Below, one piece after another: positions 25,312 to 35,130 of a DNA stretch of 64,000 nucleotides. Positions within the stretch are counted from its first letter, which is position 1. Every line of letters begins with the position of its first letter. Both the position numbers and the translations under genes were made by a program. The notes under the pieces are model-generated. The model was not told the origin of the DNA, did not search any database, and saw only the letters and a list, made by a program, of their open reading frames with translations. Source of the DNA: Blautia sp. Marseille-P3201T (GTDB taxonomy: Bacteria; Bacillota; Clostridia; Lachnospirales; Lachnospiraceae). Location of the stretch: NCBI RefSeq assembly GCF_900120295.1, contig NZ_LT635469.1:434001-498000 (forward strand), in the 5' to 3' direction.

Positions 25312-27957
25312 ATGAGCAAGGAACTTGCAAAGACTTATGATCCAAAAGGATTAGAGGATCGTATTTATCAAAAATGGCTGGATAACAAATATTTTCATGC
25401 AGAGGTAAACAGAGACAAAAAACCATTTACCATTGTTATGCCGCCGCCAAATGTTACAGGACAGCTTCATATGGGACACGCATTGGATGAAACCATGCAG
25501 GATATCCTTATTCGTTTCAAAAGAATGCAGGGATATGAAGCACTGTGGCAGCCGGGAACTGACCATGCAGCTATCGCTACAGAAGTAAAGGTTATTGAAA
25601 AATTAAAAGAGCAGGGCATTGATAAGAATGAAATCGGCAGAGAAGAATTTTTGAAACATGCCTGGGAATGGAAAGAAGAATACGGCGGAAAGATTATCAA
25701 TCAGTTGAAAAAGCTGGGTGCTTCTGCTGACTGGGACAGAGAACGTTTTACTATGGACGAAGGCTGTTCCAAAGCAGTACAGGAAGTTTTCATTAAATTA
25801 TATGAAAAAGGATATATTTACAAAGGTTCCAGAATTATTAACTGGTGTCCTGTATGTCAGACTTCTATTTCTGATGCCGAAGTAGAACACGAGGATCAGG
25901 ACGGATTTTTCTGGCATATTAATTATCCGGTAGCAGGGGAAGAAGGACAGTTTGTAGAAATCGCTACAACAAGACCGGAGACTTTATTAGGTGATACTGC
26001 AGTTGCAGTTAATCCGGAAGATGAGAGATACAAACATCTGGTTGGAAAGATGCTGAAACTGCCTTTGACAGACAGAGAAATTCCTGTAATTGCAGATGAA
26101 TATGTTGACAAAGAATTTGGAACAGGATGTGTAAAAATTACACCGGCTCATGACCCTAACGACTTTGAAGTTGGAAAACGTCATAACTTAGAAGAAATCA
26201 ACATTATGAATGATGATGCGACTATCAATGAGCTGGGCGGAAAATATGCAGGTATGGATCGCTATGAAGCCAGAAAGGCTATGGTAGCAGATTTGGAAGC
26301 ACAGGGACTTTTAGTAAAAGTTGTTCCTCATTCCCACAGCGTTGGTACACATGACCGCTGTAAGACAACGGTAGAACCTATGATTAAGCCACAGTGGTTT
26401 GTAAGAATGAAAGAAATGGGAGAAGCTGCCATTGAAACTTTGAAAAACGGAGAATTGCAGTTTGTTCCGGAACGCTTTGACAAGACCTATATGCACTGGC
26501 TGGAAAATATCAGAGACTGGTGTATTTCCCGTCAGTTATGGTGGGGACACAGAATTCCTGCATACTATTGTGATGAATGTGGGGAGACTGTAGTTGCAAG
26601 AGAAATGCCGGAAAAATGTCCAAAATGCGGATGTACACATCTTCATCAGGACGAAGATACACTGGATACATGGTTCTCTTCAGCTCTTTGGCCATTCTCA
26701 ACATTAGGCTGGCCGGAAAAGACAGAGGAAATGGAATACTTCTATCCAACAGACGTTCTGGTAACAGGATATGATATTATTTTCTTCTGGGTAATCCGTA
26801 TGGTATTCTCAGGTCTGGAACAGACAGGCAAGACACCGTTCCACCATGTTTTAATCCATGGTCTGGTAAGAGACTCTCAGGGACGTAAGATGAGTAAATC
26901 TCTTGGAAATGGTATCGACCCACTGGAAGTTATTGATAAATATGGAGCAGATGCTCTTCGTCTGACTCTAATGACAGGCAATGCACCGGGAAATGATATG
27001 CGTTTCTATTGGGAGCGTGTAGAAGCAAGCAGAAACTTTGCAAATAAAGTATGGAATGCATCCAGATTTATTATGATGAACCTGGAAAAAGCAGATATTC
27101 CGGAAAATATTGATTTACAGACATTAACAGGTGCAGATAAATGGATTTTATCCAAAGTAAATACACTGGCAAAAGAAGTAACAGAAAATCTGGATAAGTA
27201 CGAACTTGGAATTGCAGTTCAGAAAGTATATGACTTTATCTGGGAAGAATTCTGTGACTGGTATATTGAAATGGTAAAACCACGTCTTTACAACGATGAA
27301 GATACTACAAAGGCAGCAGCGCTTTGGACATTAAAAACTGTTTTAAGTAATGCATTAAAGCTGCTTCATCCATATATGCCGTTTATTACAGAAGAAATTT
27401 ACTGTACACTTTGTCCGGAAGAAGAGTCTATTATGATTTCTGCATGGCCGGAGTTTACAGAAGAATGGAATTTTGCAGCAGATGAAGAAGCTGTGGAAAC
27501 AATTAAGGAAGCCGTAAGAGGAATTCGTAATGTTCGTACAGGTATGAACGTTCCACCAAGTAAAAAAGCAAAGGTGTTCGTTGTTTCTGAAGAAGAAGGA
27601 GTCAGAAGCATATTTGAAAACGGAAAAGTCTTCTTTGCTACACTTGGTTATGCAAGTGAAGTTTTCGTACAGGCTGACAAAGAGGGAATTGCAGAAGATG
27701 CAGTATCAGCGGTAATCGGAAATGCTGTTATTTATATGCCGTTTGCAGAACTGGTAGATATTGAAAAAGAAATTGAGAGATTGAAGAAAGAAGAAGAAAA
27801 ACTGGAAAAAGAACTTGCACGTGTAAATGGTATGCTGAATAATGAGCGTTTCATTAGTAAGGCACCGGAAAGCAAAGTGCAGGAGGAGCGTGAAAAGTTA
27901 GAACGCTATACAAATATGATGGAACAGGTAAAAGAGCGTTTAACACAGCTTCAGTAA
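25312..27957 (+). CDS. valS: Valyl-tRNA synthetase
   Basis: An 881-aa class I synthetase that charges tRNA-Val in the cytosol. It has the HIGH-type motif [13 protein letters not shown] near residue 47, the KMSKSLGN loop near residue 525, the editing domain with [10 protein letters not shown], a zinc-like [14 protein letters not shown] region, and the C-terminal coiled-coil arm ending VKERLTQLQ. An upstream in-frame ATG at 25240 lies within the terminator stem; AGGAGG at 25300-25305 shows the ATG at 25312 is the start. It is controlled by the T-box leader just upstream. Confidence 0.97.
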   Translation: MSKELAKTYDPKGLEDRIYQKWLDNKYFHAEVNRDKKPFTIVMPPPNVTGQLHMGHALDETMQDILIRFKRMQGYEALWQPGTDHAAIATEVKVIEKLKEQGIDKNEIGREEFLKHAWEWKEEYGGKIINQLKKLGASADWDRERFTMDEGCSKAVQEVFIKLYEKGYIYKGSRIINWCPVCQTSISDAEVEHEDQDGFFWHINYPVAGEEGQFVEIATTRPETLLGDTAVAVNPEDERYKHLVGKMLKLPLTDREIPVIADEYVDKEFGTGCVKITPAHDPNDFEVGKRHNLEEINIMNDDATINELGGKYAGMDRYEARKAMVADLEAQGLLVKVVPHSHSVGTHDRCKTTVEPMIKPQWFVRMKEMGEAAIETLKNGELQFVPERFDKTYMHWLENIRDWCISRQLWWGHRIPAYYCDECGETVVAREMPEKCPKCGCTHLHQDEDTLDTWFSSALWPFSTLGWPEKTEEMEYFYPTDVLVTGYDIIFFWVIRMVFSGLEQTGKTPFHHVLIHGLVRDSQGRKMSKSLGNGIDPLEVIDKYGADALRLTLMTGNAPGNDMRFYWERVEASRNFANKVWNASRFIMMNLEKADIPENIDLQTLTGADKWILSKVNTLAKEVTENLDKYELGIAVQKVYDFIWEEFCDWYIEMVKPRLYNDEDTTKAAALWTLKTVLSNALKLLHPYMPFITEEIYCTLCPEEESIMISAWPEFTEEWNFAADEEAVETIKEAVRGIRNVRTGMNVPPSKKAKVFVVSEEEGVRSIFENGKVFFATLGYASEVFVQADKEGIAEDAVSAVIGNAVIYMPFAELVDIEKEIERLKKEEEKLEKELARVNGMLNNERFISKAPESKVQEEREKLERYTNMMEQVKERLTQLQ

Positions 27958-28044
27958 TTCTTTAGGCACAAATCAGGGACAGAAGGATAAGGCTTCTATA
28001 GTCGTACACCCCTGTTCTCATTGCTATTAAGGAGAATAAATTGT

Positions 28045-30126
28045 ATGAAAGAAATAAAAAAAGTATTTTGTCTGAAATACCTCAATATGTTTTCTGTTCC
28101 TTTGCAAATGCTGGCAGTCTGTATCGGATATTTTTTCATTGAAGCAATGTCCAGACATTCTATATGGAATGCATGGGAATTTTTACAGGAACGCCCACTG
28201 GTATTCTTTTACAATGCATTTTTAATTTTTACAACGACACTGATTGTATATCTATTTCGAAGAAGAGTATTTGTGAGAACAATTTTGACAATTTTCTGGC
28301 TGGGACTTGGAATTATTAACGGTGTGCTGCTTACAACACGTGTCACTCCATTTACAGGACCAGATTTACACATGATTACAGATGCTTTTCAGATTGCAGA
28401 CAGATATTTGTCACCATTCTTTTTTGGCGTGGTGGTGGTAGTGGCAATTATTGCGGTAATCGGACTGGTGCTTTTATTTTTTAAGGGACCGAAGTATCAG
28501 GGCAAACTCAGTTATAAAATGAATGTACCATTGATTATTGCAGGGGTATTGGCATTTTCAGGAATAACAAAACTAGCGCTGGAAAAGAGAGTGCTTTCTA
28601 ATTATTTCGGAAATATTGCTTTTGCTTATGAAGATTACGGATACCCTTATTGTCTTGCAACTACCGTATTTAATACAGGAATTGCATCTCCAAGAGAATA
28701 CTCAAAAGAGGTAATAGACGAAATTAAAAAAAATGAGGAAGTATTGCCGGAAACAGGAGAAAAAAGACCGAATATTCTGTTTTTGCAGTTAGAGTCTTTC
28801 TTTGATCCTACTTTAGTAGAATACTTGGAGGTTTCCGAAGATCCAATTCCAAATTTCAGAAAAATGATGAATGATTATTCTTCCGGTTATTTTAAGGTTC
28901 CTTCTGTTGGAGCCGGTACTGCGAATACAGAGTTTGAGTCTATTACCGGAATGAGTATGCGTTATTTTGGCCCGGGAGAGTACCCATATAAAAGTATTCT
29001 GAAAGAAACTACCTGTGAAAGTGCTCCCTATGTGTTAAAAGGGCTGGGTTATGGAACTCATGCAATCCATAATAATGAAGCAAACTTTTATGGAAGAAAA
29101 AATGTTTTTGCTAATCTGGGGTTTGATACTTTTACTTCTGAGGAGTATATGTCATCACAGGATGATACCAATCCCAATGACTGGATGCGTGACAGAAACC
29201 TGACCAGATATATTTTAGAAGCAATGGAGTCTACACCGCAGCCGGATTATGTATACACGATTTCTGTACAGGGACATGGCGATTATCCTGAAGAGCCGGT
29301 ACTGGAAAATCCCAAGATTACAGTGAAAGGCTCAAGTACTCAGGCAGAAAATTATAAGTGGGAGTATTATTGTAATCAGATTTATGAAATGGATCAGTTT
29401 GTAAAAGAGCTGACAGATGAGCTTTCTAAGCTGGATGAAGATGTTGTACTGGTAATGTACGGGGATCATCTTCCAACCATGGGATTAAAGGTTACTGACG
29501 TGAAGAATAAATATCTTTTCCAGACACAGTATGTCATCTGGGATAATATGGGACTGGAAAAGAAAGATAAAAATCTGGCAGCATATCAGATGGCAGCTGA
29601 AGTAATGGACAGAGTGGGCATTCATGAGGGTAATATTTTCCGTTTCCATCAGGCAAGAAGAAATACGAAAAATTATCAGGTGGATTTAGAAACTTTGCAG
29701 TATGATATTTTATATGGCAAGAAATATATATATGGAGGAAAAAATCCTTTCCAGAGAACAAAAACACATTTGGGTGTAAAGGAAGCAGAACTTCATGGAA
29801 TTGATACGCTGGGGGAAACACAATATTATATTAGAGGCGCCAATTTTACTCAGTCATCCTTTATGGAAATTAACGGGGAATTGGCAGAGGCAAATTTTGT
29901 AGATGAAAATACATTGTTGTTGTTAAATGCCGCCCTAAAAGAAGGTGATATTGTGGATGTGGCAATGCGAAGCAACAGTTCAACTCACAAGGTATTAACA
30001 AGAACAGAGAAGTATATTTATCATGAACCAGTCGAAGGAAGTTCAAGCGCAGAGCTGGAATTGATTGTTACAGAAGAACCGGAAACAGGTGTAACAGAGG
30101 AAAGTCAGAAGGAAAAAGAAGAATAA
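28045..30126 (+). CDS. LtaS-family sulfatase-fold phosphoglycerol transferase
   Basis: A 693-aa membrane enzyme. Five membrane helices fill residues 1-190, then an extracellular alkaline-phosphatase-fold domain begins at NILFLQLESFFDP (metal-binding Glu). The catalytic Thr is expected in GAGTANTEFESITG; HGDYPE and YGDHLPTMG supply further metal ligands. It is of the lipoteichoic acid synthase type, which polymerises glycerol phosphate on the membrane surface, although related enzymes modify other glycolipids. An extra C-terminal beta domain and acidic tail follow. The ATG at 28045 follows TAAGGAG; the upstream TTG is not needed. Confidence 0.88.
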   Translation: MKEIKKVFCLKYLNMFSVPLQMLAVCIGYFFIEAMSRHSIWNAWEFLQERPLVFFYNAFLIFTTTLIVYLFRRRVFVRTILTIFWLGLGIINGVLLTTRVTPFTGPDLHMITDAFQIADRYLSPFFFGVVVVVAIIAVIGLVLLFFKGPKYQGKLSYKMNVPLIIAGVLAFSGITKLALEKRVLSNYFGNIAFAYEDYGYPYCLATTVFNTGIASPREYSKEVIDEIKKNEEVLPETGEKRPNILFLQLESFFDPTLVEYLEVSEDPIPNFRKMMNDYSSGYFKVPSVGAGTANTEFESITGMSMRYFGPGEYPYKSILKETTCESAPYVLKGLGYGTHAIHNNEANFYGRKNVFANLGFDTFTSEEYMSSQDDTNPNDWMRDRNLTRYILEAMESTPQPDYVYTISVQGHGDYPEEPVLENPKITVKGSSTQAENYKWEYYCNQIYEMDQFVKELTDELSKLDEDVVLVMYGDHLPTMGLKVTDVKNKYLFQTQYVIWDNMGLEKKDKNLAAYQMAAEVMDRVGIHEGNIFRFHQARRNTKNYQVDLETLQYDILYGKKYIYGGKNPFQRTKTHLGVKEAELHGIDTLGETQYYIRGANFTQSSFMEINGELAEANFVDENTLLLLNAALKEGDIVDVAMRSNSSTHKVLTRTEKYIYHEPVEGSSSAELELIVTEEPETGVTEESQKEKEE

Positions 30127-30156
30127 AAGAAAATTTTTCTAACCGACATAATTTGC

Positions 30157-30184
30157 TTGCATATTCTTTTCACTCCATTATAAT
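30157..30184 (+). promoter_or_regulatory. Promoter upstream of folC
   Basis: TTGCAT (30157-30162), a 16-base spacer and TATAAT (30179-30184). The start of transcription would be at about 30191, just before the hairpin at 30200-30233. Confidence 0.65.
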
Positions 30185-30199
30185 GGTAATTGATATGAG

Positions 30200-30240
30200 G
30201 CTACCGCATTAGGCAAAGTCTTAGTGCGGTAGCTTATATT
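30200..30240 (+). terminator. Strong hairpin between the promoter and folC (terminator or attenuator)
   Basis: GCTACCGCATTA (30200-30211) pairs with TAGTGCGGTAGC (30222-30233), loop of 10, followed by TTATATTTT. It could end the LtaS-like transcript. However, a good promoter fires just before it, so it may also act as a leader hairpin for folC. The U-tract is imperfect. Confidence 0.6.
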
Positions 30241-30260
30241 TTCAGAACAGGAGGGATAGC

Positions 30261-31562
30261 TTGTTTACTTATGACGAAGCGGTAAATTATATAGAGGATA
30301 TACCGAAGTTTACAACGAAAAATAAATTAGAACACACCAGGAAATGCCTGGATATGCTGGGCAGCCCTGATAAAGATAGAAAAATTATTCATGTTGCAGG
30401 AACGAATGGAAAGGGGAGTGTCTGTGCTTTTCTTTCTACTATGCTGGAAGAGCATGGCTTTCGATGTGGTTTATTCACATCTCCTCATCTTGTAAAGATT
30501 AATGAGCGTTTTCAGATTAATGAGATAATGGTTTCCGATGAAGCTTTTGTAGAAGCTTTTTTGCGTGTGAAAAAGCTGGCAGATGAGCTTTTAGAGGCAG
30601 GAGATTATCATCCTACTTATTTCGAATTTCTTTTCCTTATGGGAATGGTGATTTTCCAGAAGGAAAATGTGGATTATATCATTTTGGAAACCGGTTTAGG
30701 TGGAAGACTGGATGCTACAAACGCTGTATTAAATCCTATTGCATGTGTGATTACGTCCATAAGCCTTGATCATGTAGAATATCTGGGAAATACCATTGCA
30801 CAGATTGCAGGAGAAAAAGCGGGAATTATAAAGCCCCAGGTGCCGGTAATCTTTGATGGAAATAATCAGGAAGCAGCAGAAGTGATAAAAAAGAGAGCGC
30901 AGGAATTGGAATGTCCCTGGTGTGAGGTGAAAGAAGAAAATCAGAAGCTTTTAGATTTTACACCGGAAGGAATTCGCTTTATCAGTCAGTCAGCTGTCTA
31001 TGGAGATACAGAGTTGTTTGTTCCTTTTACTGCAAAATATCAGATGATGAATGCTTCTCTGGCATTGGAAACCATGGGTGTTTTGAAGAAGTATCATGGT
31101 ATGGAAAAGATGGAACTGGTACAGGGTATGAAAAATACTCACTGGCAGGGGCGCATGGAAACCATACTTCCCGGTGTCATTGTAGATGGAGCGCATAATG
31201 AAGACGGCATTGCAAAGTTTGTAGAAACTGTACGCCATTTCCAGAAAGATTATGAAATTACGCTGCTTTTTACAACAGTTTCAGATAAAGAGTTTCCTGA
31301 TATGATTGCTAAAATCTGTGACGGGCTTCACTTTGAAAATGTGGTGACAACAGAAATATGGGGCAGCAGAAAGCAGTCTGCTCTGGAGCTTGCAGGACTT
31401 TTCAAGGAAAACGGATGTGAAAATGTTCTGGTGGAAACAAATCCGGAGAAGGCTTTTGAAAAAGCGTATAAATTGAAGAAAGACGGGCTGTTGTTTGTGG
31501 TTGGTTCTTTATATCTTGTAGGGGAGATTAAGGACTATGTAAGGAGGAGAGTACATGATTAA
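30261..31562 (+). CDS. folC: Bifunctional folylpolyglutamate/dihydrofolate synthase
   Basis: A 433-aa Mur-ligase-fold enzyme that adds glutamate to dihydropteroate and folates. It has the ATP loop HVAGTNGKGSVCAFL near residue 45, TSPHLVKINERFQI, the ETGLGGRLDATNA block, SLDHVEYLG with its metal His, and a C-terminal domain with VDGAHNEDG. It starts with TTG at 30261: AGGAGGG at 30249-30255 is well spaced, and no in-frame ATG exists nearby. Its last codons overlap the start of a small conserved-looking gene. Confidence 0.94.
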   Translation: MFTYDEAVNYIEDIPKFTTKNKLEHTRKCLDMLGSPDKDRKIIHVAGTNGKGSVCAFLSTMLEEHGFRCGLFTSPHLVKINERFQINEIMVSDEAFVEAFLRVKKLADELLEAGDYHPTYFEFLFLMGMVIFQKENVDYIILETGLGGRLDATNAVLNPIACVITSISLDHVEYLGNTIAQIAGEKAGIIKPQVPVIFDGNNQEAAEVIKKRAQELECPWCEVKEENQKLLDFTPEGIRFISQSAVYGDTELFVPFTAKYQMMNASLALETMGVLKKYHGMEKMELVQGMKNTHWQGRMETILPGVIVDGAHNEDGIAKFVETVRHFQKDYEITLLFTTVSDKEFPDMIAKICDGLHFENVVTTEIWGSRKQSALELAGLFKENGCENVLVETNPEKAFEKAYKLKKDGLLFVVGSLYLVGEIKDYVRRRVHD

Positions 31563-31704
31563 TTACGAGGAGGAACTGAAGAAGTTTCAGCCGTGTTTAG
31601 ATGTAGATGATGCAGAAGGAGCAATTTATAAACAGGATTTGACAGATGTTATTGATATTTTAAAAGAAATGATGCGAGATAATCATAAAACATCAGAGAA
31701 ATAG
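31555..31704 (+). CDS. Small hypothetical protein (49 aa)
   Basis: It begins inside the end of folC with an excellent ribosome site (AAGGAGGAGAGTACATG) and reads MINYEEELKKFQPCLDVDDA, then a helix with DLTDVIDILKEMMRDN. It is acidic, probably helical, with one Cys and no membrane segment. It ends nine bases before the zinc-ribbon TPR gene, which also has its own ribosome site. Coupling to folC and the coding quality support a real gene; no function can be assigned. Confidence 0.7.
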   Translation: MINYEEELKKFQPCLDVDDAEGAIYKQDLTDVIDILKEMMRDNHKTSEK

Positions 31705-31713
31705 GAGAAGACT

Positions 31714-33207
31714 ATGAATTGTGTTGTATGTCAAGCAGTATTGACGGCTTCTGACTATTGTCCGAAATGCGGATGTAATGTAAAGGCACTGAAGAAAATC
31801 GATGCTTTATCCAATTTTTATTATAATCAGGGGCTTGAGAAAGCTCAAATTCGAGATTTGTCAGGGGCCATTACCTGTCTGAAGCGAAGCCTGAAAATGA
31901 ATAAAATGAATATACAGGCAAGAAATCTTCTGGGACTGGTATATTTTGAAACAGGGGAAGTGGTGGCTGCTTTAAGTGAATGGGTAATCAGCAAGAATAT
32001 GATGCCGGAGGGAAATCTGGCAAGCACATATATTGACAAGCTGCAAAAAAATACCAATCGCCTTGATATGATCAATACAAGTATTAAAAAGTATAATCAA
32101 TGTCTGGAATATTGTAGAAACGGTAATCCGGATATGGCGAAAATGCAGTTAAAGAAAGTGCTTACCAACAATCCAAAGCTGATTAAGGGGTATCATTTAC
32201 TGGCACTTTTATATATTCATGAGGGTGAGTATGAAAAGGCCAGAAAACAACTGAAAACAGCGGCAAAAATTGATAAAACCAATACCACAACTCTTCGCTT
32301 TTTAAGAGAAATTGAGGAGCAGACAGGAAGAGCTACGAATTTGGACTCGCGATTTAAGATAAGAGAGAAAGAGGAAGAAAAGCAAAACGGAAGTGTTGTA
32401 TATAAGTCCGGCAATGATACCATTATTCAGCCGCCGGAATATAAGGAAAAGAGTATTACAAATACACTGGTCAATCTGCTTTTGGGACTTTTAGTAGGTG
32501 CAGCAGCTCTTTGGTTTTTGATTGTGCCTGCAAAGACGCAGAAAATCAATCAGGAAGCGAATAAAAAGGTTGTGGAATACAGTGGGAAAATGGCAACCTT
32601 ATCTGCAGAACTTGCACGTATGCAGGAGGAGATGGACGCTTCAACAGAGTCTGTAAATACGGCGCAGACCCAAATTCAGGAGGCAGGAGAAAAGGCTGCG
32701 GCTTATGAAAATCTTATAAAAGCATGGCAGGCTCATCAGGAAGGGAATTCCGATACAGCAGCCAATGCCATTGAAGGAGTCAACGCAGAACTTCTTTCTG
32801 TAGAAGCCAAAAGTATGTACGACAGCATTATGAAATCTGTAGGCTCTATGGTGCGTAAAAAATATGTGAATGAAGCTTCCGCTGCTGTGGAAAGCGGAGA
32901 TTATGATACTGCTATTGCCAGTTTGGAAAAAGCTTTGAATATTGGAAAACAGGATAGAAATACCATGTTCCAGTTAGCACAGGCTTATGATAAAAAAGGT
33001 GATACAGAAAATGCAAATCAGTGGTATCAGAAAATTATAGATGAATTCCCCGGAACAAAGGCGGCTTCTGATGCCAAGGATTATCTGGAGGCGAATGGCG
33101 GTTCCGCCCAAGCTCCATCAGAAAGCGAAGGAGATGGAGAAGCCCCAACAGAAGACGGGGGACAGACAGATGGAGAACTACAGTCAGGAGAAACTATAGA
33201 AGAATAA
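31714..33207 (+). CDS. Zinc-ribbon, TPR and single-membrane-helix protein
   Basis: A 497-aa protein. A zinc ribbon comes first (CVVCQAVL...CPKCGC, residues 3-22), then cytosolic TPR repeats (about 30-200), one membrane helix (LVNLLLGLLVGAAALWFLIV, about residue 252-272), a coiled coil, and extracellular TPRs (AAVESGDYDTAIASLEKAL, MFQLAQAYDKKGDTENANQW). The C-terminal tail of 45 residues is Glu, Ser and Gly rich. TPRs on both sides of the membrane suggest a scaffold for an envelope complex; the partner is unknown. It is last in the folC unit and is followed by a terminator. Confidence 0.8.
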   Translation: MNCVVCQAVLTASDYCPKCGCNVKALKKIDALSNFYYNQGLEKAQIRDLSGAITCLKRSLKMNKMNIQARNLLGLVYFETGEVVAALSEWVISKNMMPEGNLASTYIDKLQKNTNRLDMINTSIKKYNQCLEYCRNGNPDMAKMQLKKVLTNNPKLIKGYHLLALLYIHEGEYEKARKQLKTAAKIDKTNTTTLRFLREIEEQTGRATNLDSRFKIREKEEEKQNGSVVYKSGNDTIIQPPEYKEKSITNTLVNLLLGLLVGAAALWFLIVPAKTQKINQEANKKVVEYSGKMATLSAELARMQEEMDASTESVNTAQTQIQEAGEKAAAYENLIKAWQAHQEGNSDTAANAIEGVNAELLSVEAKSMYDSIMKSVGSMVRKKYVNEASAAVESGDYDTAIASLEKALNIGKQDRNTMFQLAQAYDKKGDTENANQWYQKIIDEFPGTKAASDAKDYLEANGGSAQAPSESEGDGEAPTEDGGQTDGELQSGETIEE

Positions 33208-33233
33208 ATACAGAAGAAAAACCTTGGAGAAAA

Positions 33234-33261
33234 GGCGTGTACGAGAAGTATGCGTCTTTTT
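33234..33261 (+). terminator. Rho-independent terminator after the TPR gene
   Basis: GGCGTGTAC (33234-33242) pairs with GTATGCGTC (33248-33256) with G-U pairs, five-base loop, then TTTTT. The large palindrome starts in its U-tract. Confidence 0.7.
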
Positions 33262-33511
33262 GCTGTTTTACATAATGAATATATGTTTCAGAAGTGCAGG
33301 CGTAGCTATTCCATGGCAAACGCAGTTATTTTCTTGTTTTTCTGCACCATTTATGGATATTTTGTCCGCCAAACTCGTGCTGACGCACTCAGACACGGTT
33401 CCCAAAATACCATTATGCTCGAAAAACTGCGAAAATATTCTGCATTGTTTGCCATTGGAATACTGAGCCTGCATCTGGAAATGGATATAAGTTATTTATG
33501 CAAAACAGCGT
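33259..33511. repeat. Imperfect palindrome of about 250 bp
   Basis: The left half (33259-33383) and the reverse complement of the right half (33387-33511) align nearly end to end. Outer ends are GCTGTTTT and AAAACAGC; then TGCAGGCGTAGCTATTCC with GGAATACTGAGCCTGCA, CCATGGCAAAC with GTTTGCCATTGG, and TTTTTCTGCACCAT with the matching right-hand segment. The centre is CGTG / CACG around a short loop. It resembles a long-hairpin MITE or a long-stem structured RNA. I see no terminal target duplication and no coding. Confidence 0.75.
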
Positions 33512-33617
33512 AGAGATTTCTAAATCATTAGTTGAATTTGTCTATACAAAATAGTAGTAAATAAATCTTAGTATTAAATATAAGTATAATAGTTGAAATG
33601 AAAGGGTGACAGTGAAG

Positions 33618-33953
33618 ATGGAGGATAGAATTAAGAAGCGTGGAAATCAGTTGATTGTGTATGTCCCAAAGGAGTTAGACCATCATTTTGCAGAGCAGAT
33701 TACGCCGCAGGTTGACAGGGAACTGGAAAAGGGGTTGATAAAGCAGCTGGTTTTTGATTTTTCGGAAACCAGTTTTATGGACAGTTCAGGAATTGGGATG
33801 GTAATGGGAAGAAAGCGTATTCTAAGTTACAGTAAAGGGACAGTTGTTGCTATTCATGTGAATGACAGAGTTTTAAAAATTATGCAGCTTTCCGGTATTT
33901 ACAAACATATTGAAATCAGTCAGGAACCGGTATGGAATTATAGAATGAGATAA
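33618..33953 (+). CDS. spoIIAA: Anti-sigma F factor antagonist SpoIIAA
   Basis: A 111-aa STAS-domain protein. The phosphorylatable Ser lies in SFMDSSGIGMVMGR, the exact family motif; before it is GLIKQLVFDFSET, after it AIHVNDRVLKIMQLSGIYK. Dephosphorylated SpoIIAA binds SpoIIAB and frees sigma F in the forespore. Two upstream in-frame GTG codons (33606, 33612) are alternative starts; AAAGGG at 33601-33606 is compatible with either 33612 or 33618. It is first of the three-gene spoIIA operon. Confidence 0.93.
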   Translation: MEDRIKKRGNQLIVYVPKELDHHFAEQITPQVDRELEKGLIKQLVFDFSETSFMDSSGIGMVMGRKRILSYSKGTVVAIHVNDRVLKIMQLSGIYKHIEISQEPVWNYRMR

Positions 33954-33963
33954 GGGGGAGAAT

Positions 33964-34407
33964 ATGAACGGGGATAACAAAATGGTTCTGAAAGTAGAGA
34001 GCCGTTCTTGCAATGAAGGACTGGCAAGAATTGCAGTGGCTGCGTTTACTACGCAGCTTAATCCTACATTAGAAGAGGTAGCAGATATTAAGACGGCAGT
34101 ATCAGAGGCAATTACAAATTGCATTGTTCATGCATATCAGAGGGAAACAGATATGATTACGATAGAATGCAGACGACATCAGAGAGAATTGACCGTGTTG
34201 GTACAGGATAAAGGAAAAGGGATAGAAGACGTAGAACAGGCAATGCAGCCGCTTTTTACTACAAAACCTGAGCAGGACAGATCAGGAATGGGATTTGCAT
34301 TTATGGAAGCATTTATGGATGAGGTTTTGGTAGAGTCTAAGCTTGGAGAAGGAACAACTGTAACTATGAAAAAAACAATAGGCAGACAGAAAGATGTCTT
34401 TGAGTAG
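33964..34407 (+). CDS. spoIIAB: Anti-sigma F factor and kinase SpoIIAB
   Basis: A 147-aa GHKL-fold kinase that holds sigma F inactive and phosphorylates SpoIIAA. The N-box VSEAITNCIVHAY, the G1 box VQDKGKGIEDVEQA, the lid TTKPEQDRSGMG and the G2 region GTTVTMKK are all present. The ATG follows AAGGGGGAG, ten bases after spoIIAA. Gene order spoIIAA-spoIIAB-sigF is the same as in Bacillus and Clostridium. Confidence 0.95.
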   Translation: MNGDNKMVLKVESRSCNEGLARIAVAAFTTQLNPTLEEVADIKTAVSEAITNCIVHAYQRETDMITIECRRHQRELTVLVQDKGKGIEDVEQAMQPLFTTKPEQDRSGMGFAFMEAFMDEVLVESKLGEGTTVTMKKTIGRQKDVFE

Positions 34408-34416
34408 GAGGGCTGT

Positions 34417-35130
34417 ATGGATGATATCCTTGCCCTTATCGGGCGTGCACACCAGGGAGATAAGAGCGCAAGAGATATACTTACAGAAAAAAATATGGGA
34501 CTGGTACATAGTATTGCCAGAAGATTTCAAAACAGGGGGGCTGAGTTGGAGGACTTGATACAGATAGGCTGTATCGGGCTTTTAAAGGCCATAGATAAAT
34601 TTGATTTAAGCTATGAAGTGAAATTTTCCACGTATGCAGTGCCTATGATAACAGGAGAAATTAAGCGTTTTTTAAGAGATGACGGTATGGTAAAGGTAAG
34701 CCGGTCTTTAAAGGAAGCAGCGGGAAAGGCTTATGCAGTAAGGGAAGAATTATTAATGAAAACAGGACAGGAGCCATCTACGGAGGAAATAGCAAAGGAA
34801 CTGTCTTTATCAAAAGAAGAATTAATTATGGCAATGGAGTCTTCGGCACAGGTAGAGTCTTTACAGAAAACCATTTATCAAAGTGATGGCAGTGATATTG
34901 CTTTGGAGGACAAACTGCCTTATGAAAAAGATGAACAGGAGGAAGTTTTAGACAAGCTTCTTTTAGAAGATATACTGGGGAGTCTGAATGCAAGGGAAAG
35001 AGAACTGATTTACCTGCGATTTTTCAGAGAAAAGACACAGACCAGTATTGCTCAGATAATGGGAATGTCTCAGGTACAGGTTTCCAGATTGGAAAAGAAA
35101 ATTTTAAAAGCGCTGAGGGAACGGATATAA
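34417..35130 (+). CDS. sigF: RNA polymerase sporulation sigma factor F
   Basis: A 237-aa sigma-70-family factor, the first forespore-specific one. Region 2 contains HSIARRFQNRGAELEDLIQI, GLLKAIDKFD and YEVKFSTYAVPMITGEIKRF; region 3 is SLKEAAGKAYAVREEL; region 4 ends with QTSIAQIMGMSQVQVSRLEK. It has AGGAGG nine bases after spoIIAB. The next operon, spoVA, begins 49 bases later with its own promoter-like signal and a hairpin over the ribosome site. Confidence 0.95.
   Translation: MDDILALIGRAHQGDKSARDILTEKNMGLVHSIARRFQNRGAELEDLIQIGCIGLLKAIDKFDLSYEVKFSTYAVPMITGEIKRFLRDDGMVKVSRSLKEAAGKAYAVREELLMKTGQEPSTEEIAKELSLSKEELIMAMESSAQVESLQKTIYQSDGSDIALEDKLPYEKDEQEEVLDKLLLEDILGSLNARERELIYLRFFREKTQTSIAQIMGMSQVQVSRLEKKILKALRERI

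Larger units (their letters stand above)
33208..33617. other. 410-base gap before spoIIAA
   Basis: It holds a terminator (33234-33261), a 253-base imperfect palindrome (33259-33511) and an AT-rich stretch before spoIIAA with TATAAT at 33585-33590. The spoIIA operon is sigma-H-dependent in Bacillus, but I could not place a convincing sigma-H promoter here. Short reading frames over the palindrome are by-products of its symmetry. Confidence 0.6.

Noticed and set aside
33224-33513. Two overlapping plus-strand reading frames and a minus-strand one of 68-87 codons across the large palindrome
   Set aside because: They are by-products of the palindrome: frames occur on both strands over the same bases, have no ribosome site and encode no recognisable protein.
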